The translations under genes and the position numbers were made by a program. Below, in pieces: positions 25,706 to 34,626 of a DNA stretch of 64,000 nucleotides (position 1 is the stretch's first letter; every line of letters starts with the position of its first letter). The DNA comes from DASYTH01 sp045806965 (GTDB lineage: Bacteria; Actinomycetota; Actinomycetes; Mycobacteriales; Pseudonocardiaceae): contig JBJMIG010000003.1 in assembly GCA_045806965.1 (NCBI GenBank), forward strand, positions 119,118-183,117. The letters run 5' to 3'. The notes under the pieces are model-generated. The model did not search any database. It was given only the letters and a program-made list of their open reading frames with translations, and was not told the origin of the DNA.

Positions 25706-26229
25706 CCGGGCTCGAGGTAACCACGCCGAGCGACCGGGAGATCGAGCTCACCAGGGAGTTCGACGCGCCGGCCCGGCTGATTTTCGACGCGCTGACCAGG
25801 CCGGAGCTCCTCCCCCGCTGGCACGGCGCCCGTGGCTGGCACCTGGTCGTCTGCGAGGTCGACCTGCGGGTCGGCGGCGCCTGGCGGTTCGTCTCGCGCG
25901 GGCCGGACGGCATGGAGATGAGCCACGGCGGGACGTACCGGGTGATCGACCGGCCGCACCGCCTGGTGTTCACCGAGTCCTACGACGCCCAGTGGGTGGC
26001 CGGCGAGGCACTGGTGAGCACCGCGCTGGCCGAGGCGAACGGGCGAACCACCATGACCACCACCGTGCGCTACCCGTCGCGCGAGATCCGCGACGGCGCG
26101 CTCAACTCGCCGATGCGGCGCGGCCTGACGGAAAGCTACGCCGAGTTGGACACGGTGCTTGACAACCTGCTCGACAACACCCTCGAAACCACACTCGAAG
26201 ACTTACGACACAAGGAGATCCACCCATGA
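25702..26229 (+). CDS. SRPBCC (AHSA1-like) protein
   Basis: A 175-aa START/Bet v 1-type protein (EIELTREFDAPARLIFDALT, LPRWHGARGWHLVVCEVDLR, GGAWRFVSRGPDGMEMSHGG, YRVIDRPHRLVFTESYD). These proteins form a hydrophobic cavity for small ligands. It is translationally coupled to the ArsR gene and ends in an ATGA overlap with the VOC gene. A TTA codon lies near its end (26203-26205). The standard ArsR-SRPBCC-VOC arrangement suggests response to a small hydrophobic compound. Confidence 0.83.
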   Translation: MTGLEVTTPSDREIELTREFDAPARLIFDALTRPELLPRWHGARGWHLVVCEVDLRVGGAWRFVSRGPDGMEMSHGGTYRVIDRPHRLVFTESYDAQWVAGEALVSTALAEANGRTTMTTTVRYPSREIRDGALNSPMRRGLTESYAELDTVLDNLLDNTLETTLEDLRHKEIHP

Positions 26230-26633
26230 ACTGGACGCTCGAAGTGGTCGTCGTGCCGGTGTCCGATGTGGACCGCGCGAAGGCCTTCTATGCCGACCAA
26301 CTCGGCTTCAACGTCGACCACGACATCGTGATCGGCCCGGAGGCGCGCGTCGTACAGCTCACTCCACCGGGATCGGGTTGCTCGATCGTGGTGGGCAGGG
26401 GCGTCGTGCCGGAGATGCCGCCCGGCTCGCTCAAGGGCCTGCAACTGGTGGTGCCCGATGTGGCCAAGGCCCGTGCCGAACTCCTCGAGCGCGGCGTCGA
26501 GGTGACCGAGATCCAGGTGCTCGGCGAGAATCCGTCGCCTACCCCGGAACCGCTGGACAACGTCGGCTTCGTGTTCTTCAGCGACCCGGACGGCAACAGT
26601 TGGGGCGTGCAGCAGATCTCCAGCCGGGCCTGA
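26226..26633 (+). CDS. VOC-family (glyoxalase/bleomycin-resistance-like) protein
   Basis: A 135-aa two-repeat VOC protein. Repeat one is LEVVVVPVSDVDRAKAFYAD and LGFNVDHD; repeat two begins LVVPDVAKARAELLERGVEV and ends VFFSDPDGNSWGVQQ. It overlaps the SRPBCC gene by ATGA. Such proteins act in detoxification, drug binding or dioxygenation. The expected Glu ligand in the final strand is replaced by Gln (VQQIS), so metal chemistry may be altered. Confidence 0.83.
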   Translation: MNWTLEVVVVPVSDVDRAKAFYADQLGFNVDHDIVIGPEARVVQLTPPGSGCSIVVGRGVVPEMPPGSLKGLQLVVPDVAKARAELLERGVEVTEIQVLGENPSPTPEPLDNVGFVFFSDPDGNSWGVQQISSRA

Positions 26634-26830
26634 CCGGTTGGCCCGGCCGCGCCGCTGGAAGGGGACGGCGGCGGCGCGACCGGTGCTCCTTGTTCGGAGT
26701 CGGTCGGCCCGTGGTTTGGCCGTCACTCCCCGCCCCTCGCATCGCGAGTCCCGCCCCCAGGTCGCACCAAGCCGCCGGCCGCGCGGCTCCGAACTGGCAC
26801 TGGAACGGACAATCGTTGAAGGAGGACCCT

Positions 26831-27250
26831 ATGTTGTCCCGCAGTGTCAACCAACTGGTCGGCTACGGCCTCGGCGCGGTGTACGCGCTGGTCGGCCTGA
26901 TCGGCTTCACCGTGTCCGGCGGGCACGAGTTCGCCGGGCCGCACGGTGGGCACCTGCTCGGTATCTTCGCCGTGAACGGCCTGCACAACGTTGTTCACCT
27001 GCTGGTCGGTGGCGCGCTGATCGGTGCGGCGGCGATCGGAGCCGCGGCGTCGAAGACGGTGAACACCCTGGTCGGCGCGGTGTATCTGGCGGTTGGGGTG
27101 GTCGGCCTGCTGGTCGGCTCCGGCTCGCTGAACCTGCTCGCGCTCAACGCGCCCGACCACGTACTGCACTTCGCCAGCGCGATCGGGTTGCTCGCCGTCG
27201 GGCTCGCCGCGGACCGCGTCGCCCGGCGCTCCCCCGCCCACACCGGCTAA
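26831..27250 (+). CDS. DUF4383 membrane protein
   Basis: A 139-aa integral membrane protein with four hydrophobic helices and the DUF4383 signature (NQLVGYGLGAVYALVGLIGF; NGLHNVVHLLVGGALI; PDHVLHFASAIGLLAVGL). Two His-containing helices (LHNVVHLL and DHVLHFA) are family features. The ATG at 26831 follows GGAGG with suitable spacing. A strong hairpin lies 25 bp after the stop. Function is unknown. Confidence 0.82.
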   Translation: MLSRSVNQLVGYGLGAVYALVGLIGFTVSGGHEFAGPHGGHLLGIFAVNGLHNVVHLLVGGALIGAAAIGAAASKTVNTLVGAVYLAVGVVGLLVGSGSLNLLALNAPDHVLHFASAIGLLAVGLAADRVARRSPAHTG

Positions 27251-27274
27251 GCCAGCTGGAGCTCACAGATCCGT

Positions 27275-27308
27275 CGCCGAGGTGGCCAGCGGCCTGGCCA
27301 CCTCGGCG
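27275..27308 (+). terminator. Perfect 14-bp hairpin terminator
   Basis: CGCCGAGGTGGCCA (27275-27288) pairs perfectly with 27295-27308 around a six-base loop. It lies 25 bp after the DUF4383 stop, before the convergent small gene at 27388. It probably ends transcripts from both directions. Confidence 0.75.
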
Positions 27309-27387
27309 AGCTTCACGTCGAGCTCCTGCGATCGGCTGCGCTCGAACGCCCGCTCCGCGGTGGGCGATCACGGCGCCCGCGTCCTGA

Positions 27388-27627
27388 TCATGCGGCGAGC
27401 AGCGCCCGGCCGGACTCGGTCAGTCGCGCGGGTTCCGGCCGCGGGCCGGGCGCGGCGATCAGACCGGCGCCGGCGAGCCGGGCACCGATGAACTGGTCGC
27501 AGCAGCCGACCCCGTCGACGGTGAGCGCGGCGCAGGCCCCGCCGGAGATCTGGCAGCGGCCGGCGGCGACGGCTCGCAGGATCGCCCGGTCCCGGTGGCT
27601 CAACGCGGTCAGGGAGCTGAGGTTCAT
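27388..27627 (-). CDS. Small hypothetical protein
   Basis: A 79-aa protein (LSHRDRAILRAVAAGRCQIS; VDGVGCCDQFIGARLAGAGL) with three Cys. Its form resembles a short winged-helix-like domain found as orphan genes in actinomycetes: an RxILRAVA helix followed by a Cys-containing loop. The ATG at 27627 has AAGGAGA about seven bases upstream. It is convergent with the DUF4383 gene. I do not assign a function. Confidence 0.55.
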   Translation of the reverse strand: MNLSSLTALSHRDRAILRAVAAGRCQISGGACAALTVDGVGCCDQFIGARLAGAGLIAAPGPRPEPARLTESGRALLAA

Positions 27628-27820
27628 GGTGCATCTCCTTGTTCTGCGGGATGTTCGGTGCTCTCACTGAGGACGACGAAGGCGCCCCCGGCTCATCGAC
27701 ATCCGTATCCCTGAGATTCGGTCCGGATCGGTCAAGAGGTGTCGCCGGCGCCGAATGTCGGTGCCCGCTGCGAACATATGTTCGTGTCCGGTGGGCGGGC
27801 AGCGCGACTGGGAGGTCCCG

Positions 27821-28210
27821 ATGGCCAGCAAGTTCACCGAGCTTGCGATCGACTGTGCCGATCCCCACGGTCTCGCCGGTTTCTGGTGCTCGGTCCTTGA
27901 CTACGAGGTGCACGGCGAAGACGACGACGGAACTGTCACCATCGGCTCGCCGCTGGTGCCTGACGGCCGGGACCGCCCCGGCCCAGTGCCGCCGGCGTTG
28001 ACATTCGCGCGCGTGCCCGAGGGCAAGACCGTCAAGAACAGGCTCCACCTCGACCTCAACCCCACCGACCGGGAGCAGGACGAAGAGGTCCGTCGCCTGC
28101 TCGGCCTCGGTGCTCGACGCGCCGACGTCGGCCAGGGCGATCAGAGCTGGGTCGTACTCGCCGACCCCGAGGGGAACGAGTTCTGCGTCCTCGCGACCCG
28201 CAGCCCCTGA
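27821..28210 (+). CDS. VOC-family protein (glyoxalase-like)
   Basis: A 129-aa VOC protein (FTELAIDCADPHGLAGFWC at the N-terminus; VKNRLHLDLNPTDREQDEEV; WVVLADPEGNEFCVLATR at the end). This subgroup is common in actinomycetes and unassigned. The ATG at 27821 follows GGGAGG by five bases. It lies 11 bp before the DNA polymerase IV gene and probably shares its transcript. Confidence 0.82.
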   Translation: MASKFTELAIDCADPHGLAGFWCSVLDYEVHGEDDDGTVTIGSPLVPDGRDRPGPVPPALTFARVPEGKTVKNRLHLDLNPTDREQDEEVRRLLGLGARRADVGQGDQSWVVLADPEGNEFCVLATRSP

Positions 28211-28221
28211 TCGGAGGCGCC

Positions 28222-29409
28222 ATGACGGCGGCGACCATCCTGCACGCGGACCTCGACTCCTTCTACGCATCGGTCGAGCAACGCGACGACCGGCGGCTGC
28301 GCGGGCGGCCGGTGATCGTGGGCGGCGGGGTGGTCCTCGCGGCCAGCTACGAGGCGAAGGCGTTCGGGGTGCGCACGGCCATGGGCGGCCGGCAGGCCAA
28401 GCGGCTGTGCCCGCACGCGATCGTGGTGCCACCCCGCTTCACCGCATACTCGGATGCGAGCAAGGCGGTGTTCGAGGTGTTCCGCAACACCACGCCGCTG
28501 GTCGAGGGCCTCTCCATCGACGAGGCCTGGCTCGACGTCGGCGGCCTGCGCAAGATCGCCGGCACCCCCGCCGAGATCGCCAGGCGGCTGCGCGTCGACG
28601 TGCGCGAGCATGTCGGTCTGCCGATCACGGTCGGCGTGGCCAGGACGAAGTTCCTGGCCAAGGTGGCCAGCCGGGTGGCCAAGCCGGACGGGCTCCTCGT
28701 GGTCGAGCCGGACCGGGAGCTCGACTTCCTGCACCCGCTGCCGGTCGACCGGCTCTGGGGGGTCGGCGAGATCACCGCCGCCAAGCTCAACCGCAGCGGC
28801 TGCGCCACGGTCGGCGACGTGGCCAAGCTGGCCGAGTCGACCCTGGTGGCGATTCTCGGCCGGGCCGGCGGGCGCCACCTCTATGCCTTGGCACACAACC
28901 GCGATCCGCGTCACGTGCAGGTGGGCCGGCGGCGCCGCTCGGTCGGCGCGCAGCGGGCGCTCGGCCGCTCACCGAAGACTCCGGAGACCATCGACGCCGT
29001 GGTGATCACGCTGGTCGAGCGGGTCACCCGGCGGATGCGTGCGGCCGGCCGGTCCGGCCGCACGGTGATGTTGCGGCTGCGGTTCGACGACTACACCAGG
29101 GCCAGCCGCTCGCACACGTTGGCCTGGCCCACCAGCACCACCGAACCGATCCTCGACGCCGCCCGGGCGCTCATGGCCGCGGCCGGGCCGCTGATCGACC
29201 GGCGGGGCCTGACCCTGGTCGGCATCGCGGTCGGCAACCTCGACGACAGCGGCGCCCTGCAGCTCCCACTGCCCTTCGACGAACACCTCGACGTACGGCT
29301 GGACGCGGTGCTCGACCGGGTCCAGCACCGGTTCGGCAAGGCGTCGATCACCCGCGCGGTGCTGCTGGGCCGGGACTCGGGAATGGAGGTGCCGCTGCTG
29401 CCGGACTGA
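28222..29409 (+). CDS. dinB: DNA polymerase IV (Y family)
   Basis: A 395-aa translesion polymerase. Palm residues are visible in ILHADLDSFYASVEQ and LSIDEAWLDVGGL (SxDE catalytic pair). Fingers and thumb motifs include YEAKAFGVRTAMGG, GVARTKFLAKVASRVAKPDG and WGVGEITAAKLNRSG (helix-hairpin-helix). The little-finger domain follows. The C-terminal QLPLPFDE segment may be a beta-clamp-binding motif. It copies past damaged bases, which in an enediyne producer could help tolerate DNA damage, although DinB is widespread in actinomycetes. Confidence 0.92.
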   Translation: MTAATILHADLDSFYASVEQRDDRRLRGRPVIVGGGVVLAASYEAKAFGVRTAMGGRQAKRLCPHAIVVPPRFTAYSDASKAVFEVFRNTTPLVEGLSIDEAWLDVGGLRKIAGTPAEIARRLRVDVREHVGLPITVGVARTKFLAKVASRVAKPDGLLVVEPDRELDFLHPLPVDRLWGVGEITAAKLNRSGCATVGDVAKLAESTLVAILGRAGGRHLYALAHNRDPRHVQVGRRRRSVGAQRALGRSPKTPETIDAVVITLVERVTRRMRAAGRSGRTVMLRLRFDDYTRASRSHTLAWPTSTTEPILDAARALMAAAGPLIDRRGLTLVGIAVGNLDDSGALQLPLPFDEHLDVRLDAVLDRVQHRFGKASITRAVLLGRDSGMEVPLLPD

Positions 29410-29440
29410 TCCCGGCCAGGCCGGTGACCGTCCGGCCGAA

Positions 29441-29491
29441 CGCCCTGGCCACGGCGCCGCCGACCGCTCCGCGGCGCCATGGACCAGGGCG
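29441..29491. terminator. Bidirectional hairpin between convergent genes
   Basis: About 20 bp at 29441-29460 pair with 29471-29491 around a ten-base loop, with one mismatch and a one-base bulge. It lies between the convergent dinB and MFS genes and should terminate both transcripts. Confidence 0.65.
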
Positions 29492-29540
29492 TTCTTGCTT
29501 CGCGAGACGAGCTCGCCACCTGAGGGCGGATCGAATGCCG

Positions 29541-31145
29541 TCACGGGGTCGCAGCCAGCTCCGCGATCTCCTCATGGTCGATCTCGTCGACCGCGTTGGC
29601 CACCTGCGCGTTGCCCGCCGTGGTCCGCTCGTCCCGACCGAGCACGATTCCGGCGACGACGGCGAGCCCGAGGAAGATCACGCCACCGGCCAGGGCCACC
29701 GTGTTCAGCCCGGCGGTGAACGCCGCGCGGGCCGCGTCCAGCAACTCCGCGCCGAGCCGGGCCGGCAGGTCGTGCGCCACCGCCACCGCCGCCGTCAGGC
29801 TCTCCCGCGCACCGTCCGGCACCCCGGCGGGCAGCGTGCCGGCCAACTCGCCCCGGTAGACCGCCGTGCCGAGACTGCCCATCGCGGCCACGCCGACCGC
29901 GACCCCGAACTCACCACCGGTCTCCTGCAGGGATGCCGCCGACCCGGCCTTCTCCGGCGGAGCGGCCCGCAGGATCACGTTCATGGTCAGCGCCATCGGC
30001 ACGGACACCCCGAACGTGGCCAGCACCAGCCCGGTGATCAGGGCCGGCAACCCGCCGACGGCCTGCACCTGGGTCTGCACCAGGAGACCGACACCGGAGG
30101 TGGCCAGGCCGACCATGATCACCCGGGAGGCCGGGAACCGGCTGGCCAACGCGGGACCGAGCAGCGAACCGAGGACCAGGCCGACGTTGACCGGCACCAT
30201 CCACAACCCGGCGCGCAACGGGGACAGCCCGGTGACCGCTTGCAGGTACAGCGTGGACATCAAGGTGGCGCCCGACATCACGATGCCGCCGAACAGCATG
30301 CTGCCGAACGCGGTCGCGAACACCGCGCTGCGGAACAGCCGCAGGTCGAGCAGCGGGTGTTCGAGCCGGCGCTGCCGGCGGACGAACACATACCCGAGCG
30401 CCAGCCCGGCCGCGATGGTCAGTCCGGACACCGGCTGCCAACCGTTGCGCGCCAAGGATTTCAGTCCGTAGATCACCGGGAGGATGGCGGCCAGCGACAA
30501 CCCGACGCTGACCAGATCCAGCCGTCCGGCACCGGCGTCGCGGTACTCCGGCAGCAACACCGGGCCGGTGATCAGCAGCAGCACCATGAACGGCACGCCG
30601 AGCAGGAACGCCGAGCCCCACCAGAAGTGCTCGAGCAGCGCGCCGCCGACCAGCGGGCCGAGTGCCATGCCGCCCATGAAGCAGGCGAACCAGACGCCGA
30701 GCGCCGCGGCCATCTGCTTGGCGTCGCGGAACATGTTGCGGATCAACGCCATGCTGGACGGCATCATCGTGGCGCCTGCGATGCCGAGCAGCGCCCTGGC
30801 CACGATCAGCATCTCCGGCGAGGTGGCATAGGCGCAGAGGATCGATGCGGCGCCGAAGGTCCCGGCGCCGATCAGGAGCAGCCGCCTGCGGCCGATCCGG
30901 TCGCCGAGCGTGCCCATGGTGACCAGGAAACCCGCCACCATGAACGAGTAGATGTCCAGGATCCACAGCTGCTGCGTGGCATTCGCGCCAAGGCCGGTGG
31001 CGAGCCGGGGCAGAGCCAGGTACAGCACGCTGATGTCCAGCGACAACAACAGGGTGGGCAGGGCGAGCACGGCGAGCCCGATCCACTCCCGCCGGGTGGC
31101 GCGCGGGGCGCCCGCTTCGAGTTCGGTGTCCAGCTTCCGGTCCAT
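29541..31145 (-). CDS. DHA2-type 14-helix MFS drug exporter
   Basis: A 534-aa protein with about fourteen hydrophobic segments and DHA2/SmvA-like motifs (LLSLDISVLYLALPRLATGL, TLGDRIGRRRLLLIGAG, RALLGIAGATMMPSSMALI). Family members expel quaternary amines and other drugs by proton antiport. The ATG at 31145 follows GGAGGG. It lies 14 bp downstream of the SRPBCC gene, so ArsR-SRPBCC-MFS form one minus-strand operon, probably induced by the regulator's ligand. Confidence 0.86.
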   Translation of the reverse strand: MDRKLDTELEAGAPRATRREWIGLAVLALPTLLLSLDISVLYLALPRLATGLGANATQQLWILDIYSFMVAGFLVTMGTLGDRIGRRRLLLIGAGTFGAASILCAYATSPEMLIVARALLGIAGATMMPSSMALIRNMFRDAKQMAAALGVWFACFMGGMALGPLVGGALLEHFWWGSAFLLGVPFMVLLLITGPVLLPEYRDAGAGRLDLVSVGLSLAAILPVIYGLKSLARNGWQPVSGLTIAAGLALGYVFVRRQRRLEHPLLDLRLFRSAVFATAFGSMLFGGIVMSGATLMSTLYLQAVTGLSPLRAGLWMVPVNVGLVLGSLLGPALASRFPASRVIMVGLATSGVGLLVQTQVQAVGGLPALITGLVLATFGVSVPMALTMNVILRAAPPEKAGSAASLQETGGEFGVAVGVAAMGSLGTAVYRGELAGTLPAGVPDGARESLTAAVAVAHDLPARLGAELLDAARAAFTAGLNTVALAGGVIFLGLAVVAGIVLGRDERTTAGNAQVANAVDEIDHEEIAELAATP

Positions 31146-31159
31146 GACGGATTTCCCTC

Positions 31160-31912
31160 CTAGTCCATCGCCTTGGCGAGCCAGCCCTGCCAGGCCTGCT
31201 CGATGCGGCTGCCGTCGACGTCGTCGTTGAACGCCGTGTACTCCACGACCGGCGTGTCCCGGTGTCCCCACATCAGCGAGTAGAAGCCGTCGTCGGTGCG
31301 CACGCCGACCCACCAGGGCAGCCGGACGAACTCGACCACGCCGGTGGCCGGCGCGAGGCCGTCGACCCGCACGGTTGCCTTGTCACCGACCGAAACCGGC
31401 CCGGCAAGGCCGAGCGCCTCGCGGTAGGCCGCCCAGACCCGCTCCGCGTCGGCCACCGCCGAGCCGAGCTCGAACAGGTTGTAGGTGGCCGCCCGGCCGG
31501 CGAAGTGCTTGACATAGACGGCCAGCTTCTCCAGGTACATCCGGTCGCCGTTGCGCAGCGCGTCGTACTCGGTCTCCCAGTCCTCGTCCCCGAGAAACCC
31601 GCTGTGCACGAAGCGAAGCACGGTGCTGCCGCCGGAGCGGCCCTCGATGATCGACTCGAAGGCCATGAACGAACCGTCCGGGTTCACCTCGCTCTTGTAG
31701 GCGAAGTGCTTGCCCGGCTCCCACGCGGTGATCGTGGACTCGGCCGTCCAGCCCGGCATGCTCATCCGGACCGTGCCGCCCTGTCCCGGCTCGATCTCGC
31801 TGTGGCCCATGAACCAGGCGTCGATCCCCGGCCCGGTGGCGATCGCGGCCCACACCTGCTCCGGCGTGGCGTCCAGGTTGATCTCCTCGCGGACCTCGAA
31901 CTCGTGCGGCAT
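31160..31912 (-). CDS. SRPBCC/AHSA1-domain protein
   Basis: A 250-aa protein. The N-terminal 150 residues form an AHSA1-type SRPBCC domain (VREEINLDATPEQVWAAIAT, PGIDAWFMGHSEIEPGQGG, WEPGKHFAYKSEVNPDGSF). The extra C-terminal 100 residues repeat some strand-like features (VVEFVRLPWWVGVRTDDGFY). It starts two bases after the ArsR gene stop and precedes the exporter. A ligand-binding role in drug response is inferred from this arrangement. Confidence 0.8.
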   Translation of the reverse strand: MPHEFEVREEINLDATPEQVWAAIATGPGIDAWFMGHSEIEPGQGGTVRMSMPGWTAESTITAWEPGKHFAYKSEVNPDGSFMAFESIIEGRSGGSTVLRFVHSGFLGDEDWETEYDALRNGDRMYLEKLAVYVKHFAGRAATYNLFELGSAVADAERVWAAYREALGLAGPVSVGDKATVRVDGLAPATGVVEFVRLPWWVGVRTDDGFYSLMWGHRDTPVVEYTAFNDDVDGSRIEQAWQGWLAKAMD

Positions 31913-31914
31913 CT

Positions 31915-32523
31915 CTAGTTCCCCTTCTCGTTGGTGCCATGTGGTTTGTTGACACTCGGGTGAATGGCGACGAGCACGCGGTGCTCGCGGCCGCCATCGG
32001 TGGCCTCGTCGTGGTACTTGGCGACCAGCGCGGCCACCGTGGCGGCGAGTTCCTCGGCGAACGCGGCCCGGTCCGCCGCGGAGCCGAAGCGGACCTTGCC
32101 GTCGATGGCGAACGTGGCTACCCGCTTGCCGGCCTTGGCCGACCCGGTGATCAGCACCCCGACCTCGCGCACCAGCCGCGCGGCCAGGGCCAGCAGCCAG
32201 CGCGCGGACAGCCGGTCCGGGGCGCGGTCCGGGTCGGGCGCCACCGCCGCCAGGGCCAGCGGCGAGATCACGTAGGAGGCCGCGGTGGCGCGCATCACCC
32301 GCTCCGTGACGTTGCCCTTGCGCCGCTCCTCGACCAGCTCGACCAGGCCGTGCTGCTCCAGCGTGCGCAGGTGGTAGTTGACCTTCTGCCGGGGCAGGCC
32401 GATCGCCGCGGCGAGCATGGTGGCCGACCTCGGCTCGGCCAATTCGGCCAGCAGCCGGGCCCGGACCGGGTCCAGCGAGACCTCGGCCGCGGCCGGGTCC
32501 TCGATCACCGTGACGTCCAACAT
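31915..32523 (-). CDS. ArsR-family regulator with extended C-terminus
   Basis: A 202-aa protein with an N-terminal winged helix (LDPVRARLLAELAEPRSATM; LPRQKVNYHLRTLEQHGL; VELVEERRKGNVTERVMRA) and a roughly 110-residue helical extension. It leads the ArsR-SRPBCC-MFS operon. A perfect 12-bp inverted repeat just upstream of its start is the likely operator. No metal-binding Cys is visible. Confidence 0.84.
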   Translation of the reverse strand: MLDVTVIEDPAAAEVSLDPVRARLLAELAEPRSATMLAAAIGLPRQKVNYHLRTLEQHGLVELVEERRKGNVTERVMRATAASYVISPLALAAVAPDPDRAPDRLSARWLLALAARLVREVGVLITGSAKAGKRVATFAIDGKVRFGSAADRAAFAEELAATVAALVAKYHDEATDGGREHRVLVAIHPSVNKPHGTNEKGN

Positions 32524-32533
32524 GGGACTACGG

Positions 32534-32581
32534 TCTCACCGACAAGTTTTTTTGTCAAGACATCTTCTGTTGTCGGTGAGA
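32534..32581. promoter_or_regulatory. Perfect 12-bp inverted repeat upstream of ArsR gene
   Basis: TCTCACCGACAA (32534-32545) and TTGTCGGTGAGA (32570-32581) are exact reverse complements separated by 24 bp of AT-rich DNA that contains TTGACA on the minus strand. The position, 11 bp upstream of the ArsR start codon, suggests an autoregulatory operator that could also affect the divergent sigma-factor gene. Confidence 0.62.
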
Positions 32582-32650
32582 ACGGCGGATCCGAGCGCGC
32601 CCCGGGGCGTAGGGTCTTCGGCAAGATTCAGCACACCCTGGGGACCACAC

Positions 32651-33640
32651 ATGACCACAACGTTGGTGGACACCGATTTCCTCGAGCGAGCCGAGCCCTA
32701 CCGGCGGGAGCTCCTGGCACATTGCTACCGGATGATGGGGTCGCTGCACGACGCCGAAGATCTCGTACAGGAGACGTACCTGCGGGCCTGGCGGGGCTAC
32801 GCCGGGTTCGAGGGCCGCTCCTCGATCAGGACCTGGCTGTACGGAATCGCCACGAACACCTGCCTCACCGCGCTCAAGGGCCGCGACCGGAGGCCGATGC
32901 CGACCGGGCTCGGCGGCAGCAGCGACCCGAAGGACGAGTTGGTGTCCGGCACGGAGGTGCCCTGGCTCGAGCCGGCGCCGGACGCGCTGCTCGGCACCGA
33001 AAGCAGCGACCCGGCCGCGATCGTGACGTCCCGGGAAAGCATCCGGCTGGCGCTGATCGCCGCCTTGCAACACCTGCCGGCCCGGCAGCGAGTGGTGCTG
33101 ATCCTGCGCGACGTGCTGGCCTGGCGCGCAGCCGAGGTGGCCGAGTTGCTCGACCTGTCCACGGCCGCGGTGAACAGCATTCTGCAGCGGGCCAGGGCGC
33201 AGCTGGACAAGATCGCGCCGGAGCGCGACCAGGTCGCCGAGCCGGACAACGCCGCCGCCCGCGACCTGCTGGCCAGGTACGTCAGCGCCTTCGAGGCGAA
33301 GGACGTGCCGGCCCTGGTGGAACTGTTCGAGCAGGACATCGTCTGGGAGATGCCGCCCTACTCGTCCTGGTACCTCGGCGCGGCGCACGTCGGCCGGCAC
33401 CTGGACACCCGCTGCCCCGGCGGCCCCGGCGAGTTTCGGTTGCGGGCGGTGGCGGCCAACGGTCAGCCGGGCTTCGCGCTCTACCTGCTGGACCGGGAGA
33501 CCGGCGTGTTCCGGGCGTTCGGGCTCCAGGTGCTCACCATCGCCGACGGCCGAATCAGCCACGTCGCGAACTTCATGGACCCCGCGGTGTTCGGCATCTT
33601 CGGCCTCAGCGATGAGTTTGTGCCGCAACCGTCGTCATAA
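32651..33640 (+). CDS. ECF sigma factor with SnoaL-like C-terminal domain
   Basis: A 329-aa protein. Sigma region 2 is at residues 10-80 (LLAHCYRMMGSLHDAEDLVQ, TYLRAWRGYAGFEGRSSIRT) and region 4 at about 145-200 (LQHLPARQRVVLILRDVLAW, LDLSTAAVNSILQRARAQL). A SnoaL/NTF2-like domain follows (LLARYVSAFEAKDVPALVEL, WEMPPYSSWYLG), as in the SigJ/TIGR02960 type where the extra domain modulates activity instead of an anti-sigma factor. The ATG at 32651 is the natural start. The cupin gene follows after five bases. Confidence 0.86.
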   Translation: MTTTLVDTDFLERAEPYRRELLAHCYRMMGSLHDAEDLVQETYLRAWRGYAGFEGRSSIRTWLYGIATNTCLTALKGRDRRPMPTGLGGSSDPKDELVSGTEVPWLEPAPDALLGTESSDPAAIVTSRESIRLALIAALQHLPARQRVVLILRDVLAWRAAEVAELLDLSTAAVNSILQRARAQLDKIAPERDQVAEPDNAAARDLLARYVSAFEAKDVPALVELFEQDIVWEMPPYSSWYLGAAHVGRHLDTRCPGGPGEFRLRAVAANGQPGFALYLLDRETGVFRAFGLQVLTIADGRISHVANFMDPAVFGIFGLSDEFVPQPSS

Positions 33641-33645
33641 CCGCC

Positions 33646-33945
33646 ATGAACCCTCGCGCGGCGGACGGCAACCGCGGCCCGCCGCTTCGGCTCGACCGGA
33701 TCCCGGCCTCGTTCCGGGTGCGCGAGACAATCATCGAGGCAGGCGCGGACCACCCGTACCAGCCGGCCGACTGGCACGACGCGCTGGTCGTGGTGCGGTG
33801 CGGCACCCTGGAGGTGGAGTTCCGCGGCGGCGGCCGGCGCCGCTTCGATACCGGCGATGTCCTCTGGCTCGCTGGCCTACCGGTATTCACATTGCACAAC
33901 CCAGGCCAGGACGCCGCCGTACTCATCGCCGTATCCCGGCCGTAG
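33646..33945 (+). CDS. Small cupin protein
   Basis: A 99-aa single cupin domain (HPYQPADWHDALVVVRCGTL; FRGGGRRRFDTGDVLWLAGL; FTLHNPGQDAAVLIAV). It starts five bases after the sigma-factor gene and is presumably co-transcribed. The His content is low relative to metal cupins (only WHDAL and TLHNPG). It may bind a small ligand rather than a catalytic metal. Confidence 0.72.
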   Translation: MNPRAADGNRGPPLRLDRIPASFRVRETIIEAGADHPYQPADWHDALVVVRCGTLEVEFRGGGRRRFDTGDVLWLAGLPVFTLHNPGQDAAVLIAVSRP

Positions 33946-34167
33946 TCGCCCATTGCCGGCCATCTGGCGCGATGTCACCTTGCGCGCGGTATCGGCATGC
34001 CGCTCTTGACAGCTCGGTTTGACACAGACGGCGCGAATGCGCGGTGACGTGTGGACCGAATGGCGGAGCCGGCGGCGCCATCCGGTGTGTCATGGAGTTG
34101 GCATGAGAATTTCATGAGGTCAACGGTAAGTCTGGTCACGCAACTATTGCCCTCATATCCTGGAAAT

Positions 34168-34626
34168 ATGCTGGGACGCACATACGACCAGGAATGCTCC
34201 GTGGCCAGGACGCTTGAGCTGGTTGGAGAACGGTGGACATTCCTGATCCTGCGTGACGCGCTGCTCGACGTCCGGCGGTTCGACGGGTTCCTCGGCCGGC
34301 TCGGCATCGCCCGCAACGTGCTCACCGACCGGCTGAACAGGTTGGTGGACAATGGAATCCTCCAGCGTGTCGCCTACCAGCAGCGGCCGCTGCGGCACGA
34401 GTACGTGCTCACCAGGAAGGGGCTCGAACTGGGGCCCGTCATCATCACGCTGATGGAGTGGGGGGACCGGCACCTGTCCGGCGAGGCCGGGCCGCCACGG
34501 GTCGCCGAACACCGGGCGTGCGGCGGACACGTTGTGTCGCAAATGTTTTGTGAGTCCTGCGATGCAACCGTCCCGCTCGAGCAGGTGACCACCCGCCCGG
34601 CAGTCACTGTGCTGTCAGGCCACTGA
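34168..34626 (+). CDS. HxlR-family transcriptional regulator
   Basis: A 152-aa protein of HxlR type (CSVARTLELVGERWTFLILR; DVRRFDGFLGRLGIARNVL; LTDRLNRLVDNGILQRVAYQ). The C-terminal tail holds Cys residues (HRACGGHVVSQMFCESCDAT), as in redox- or thiol-sensing members. The ATG at 34168 is chosen because the HxlR domain begins directly after it. It ends inside the convergent membrane-protein gene, overlapping by 23 bp. It sits at the left border of the enediyne region and may regulate the neighbouring operon. Confidence 0.83.
   Translation: MLGRTYDQECSVARTLELVGERWTFLILRDALLDVRRFDGFLGRLGIARNVLTDRLNRLVDNGILQRVAYQQRPLRHEYVLTRKGLELGPVIITLMEWGDRHLSGEAGPPRVAEHRACGGHVVSQMFCESCDATVPLEQVTTRPAVTVLSGH

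Noticed and set aside
28110..31163. 1,017-codon plus-strand open frame across dinB and the MFS gene
   Set aside because: It spans two well-supported genes on opposite strands and shows no domain of its own.
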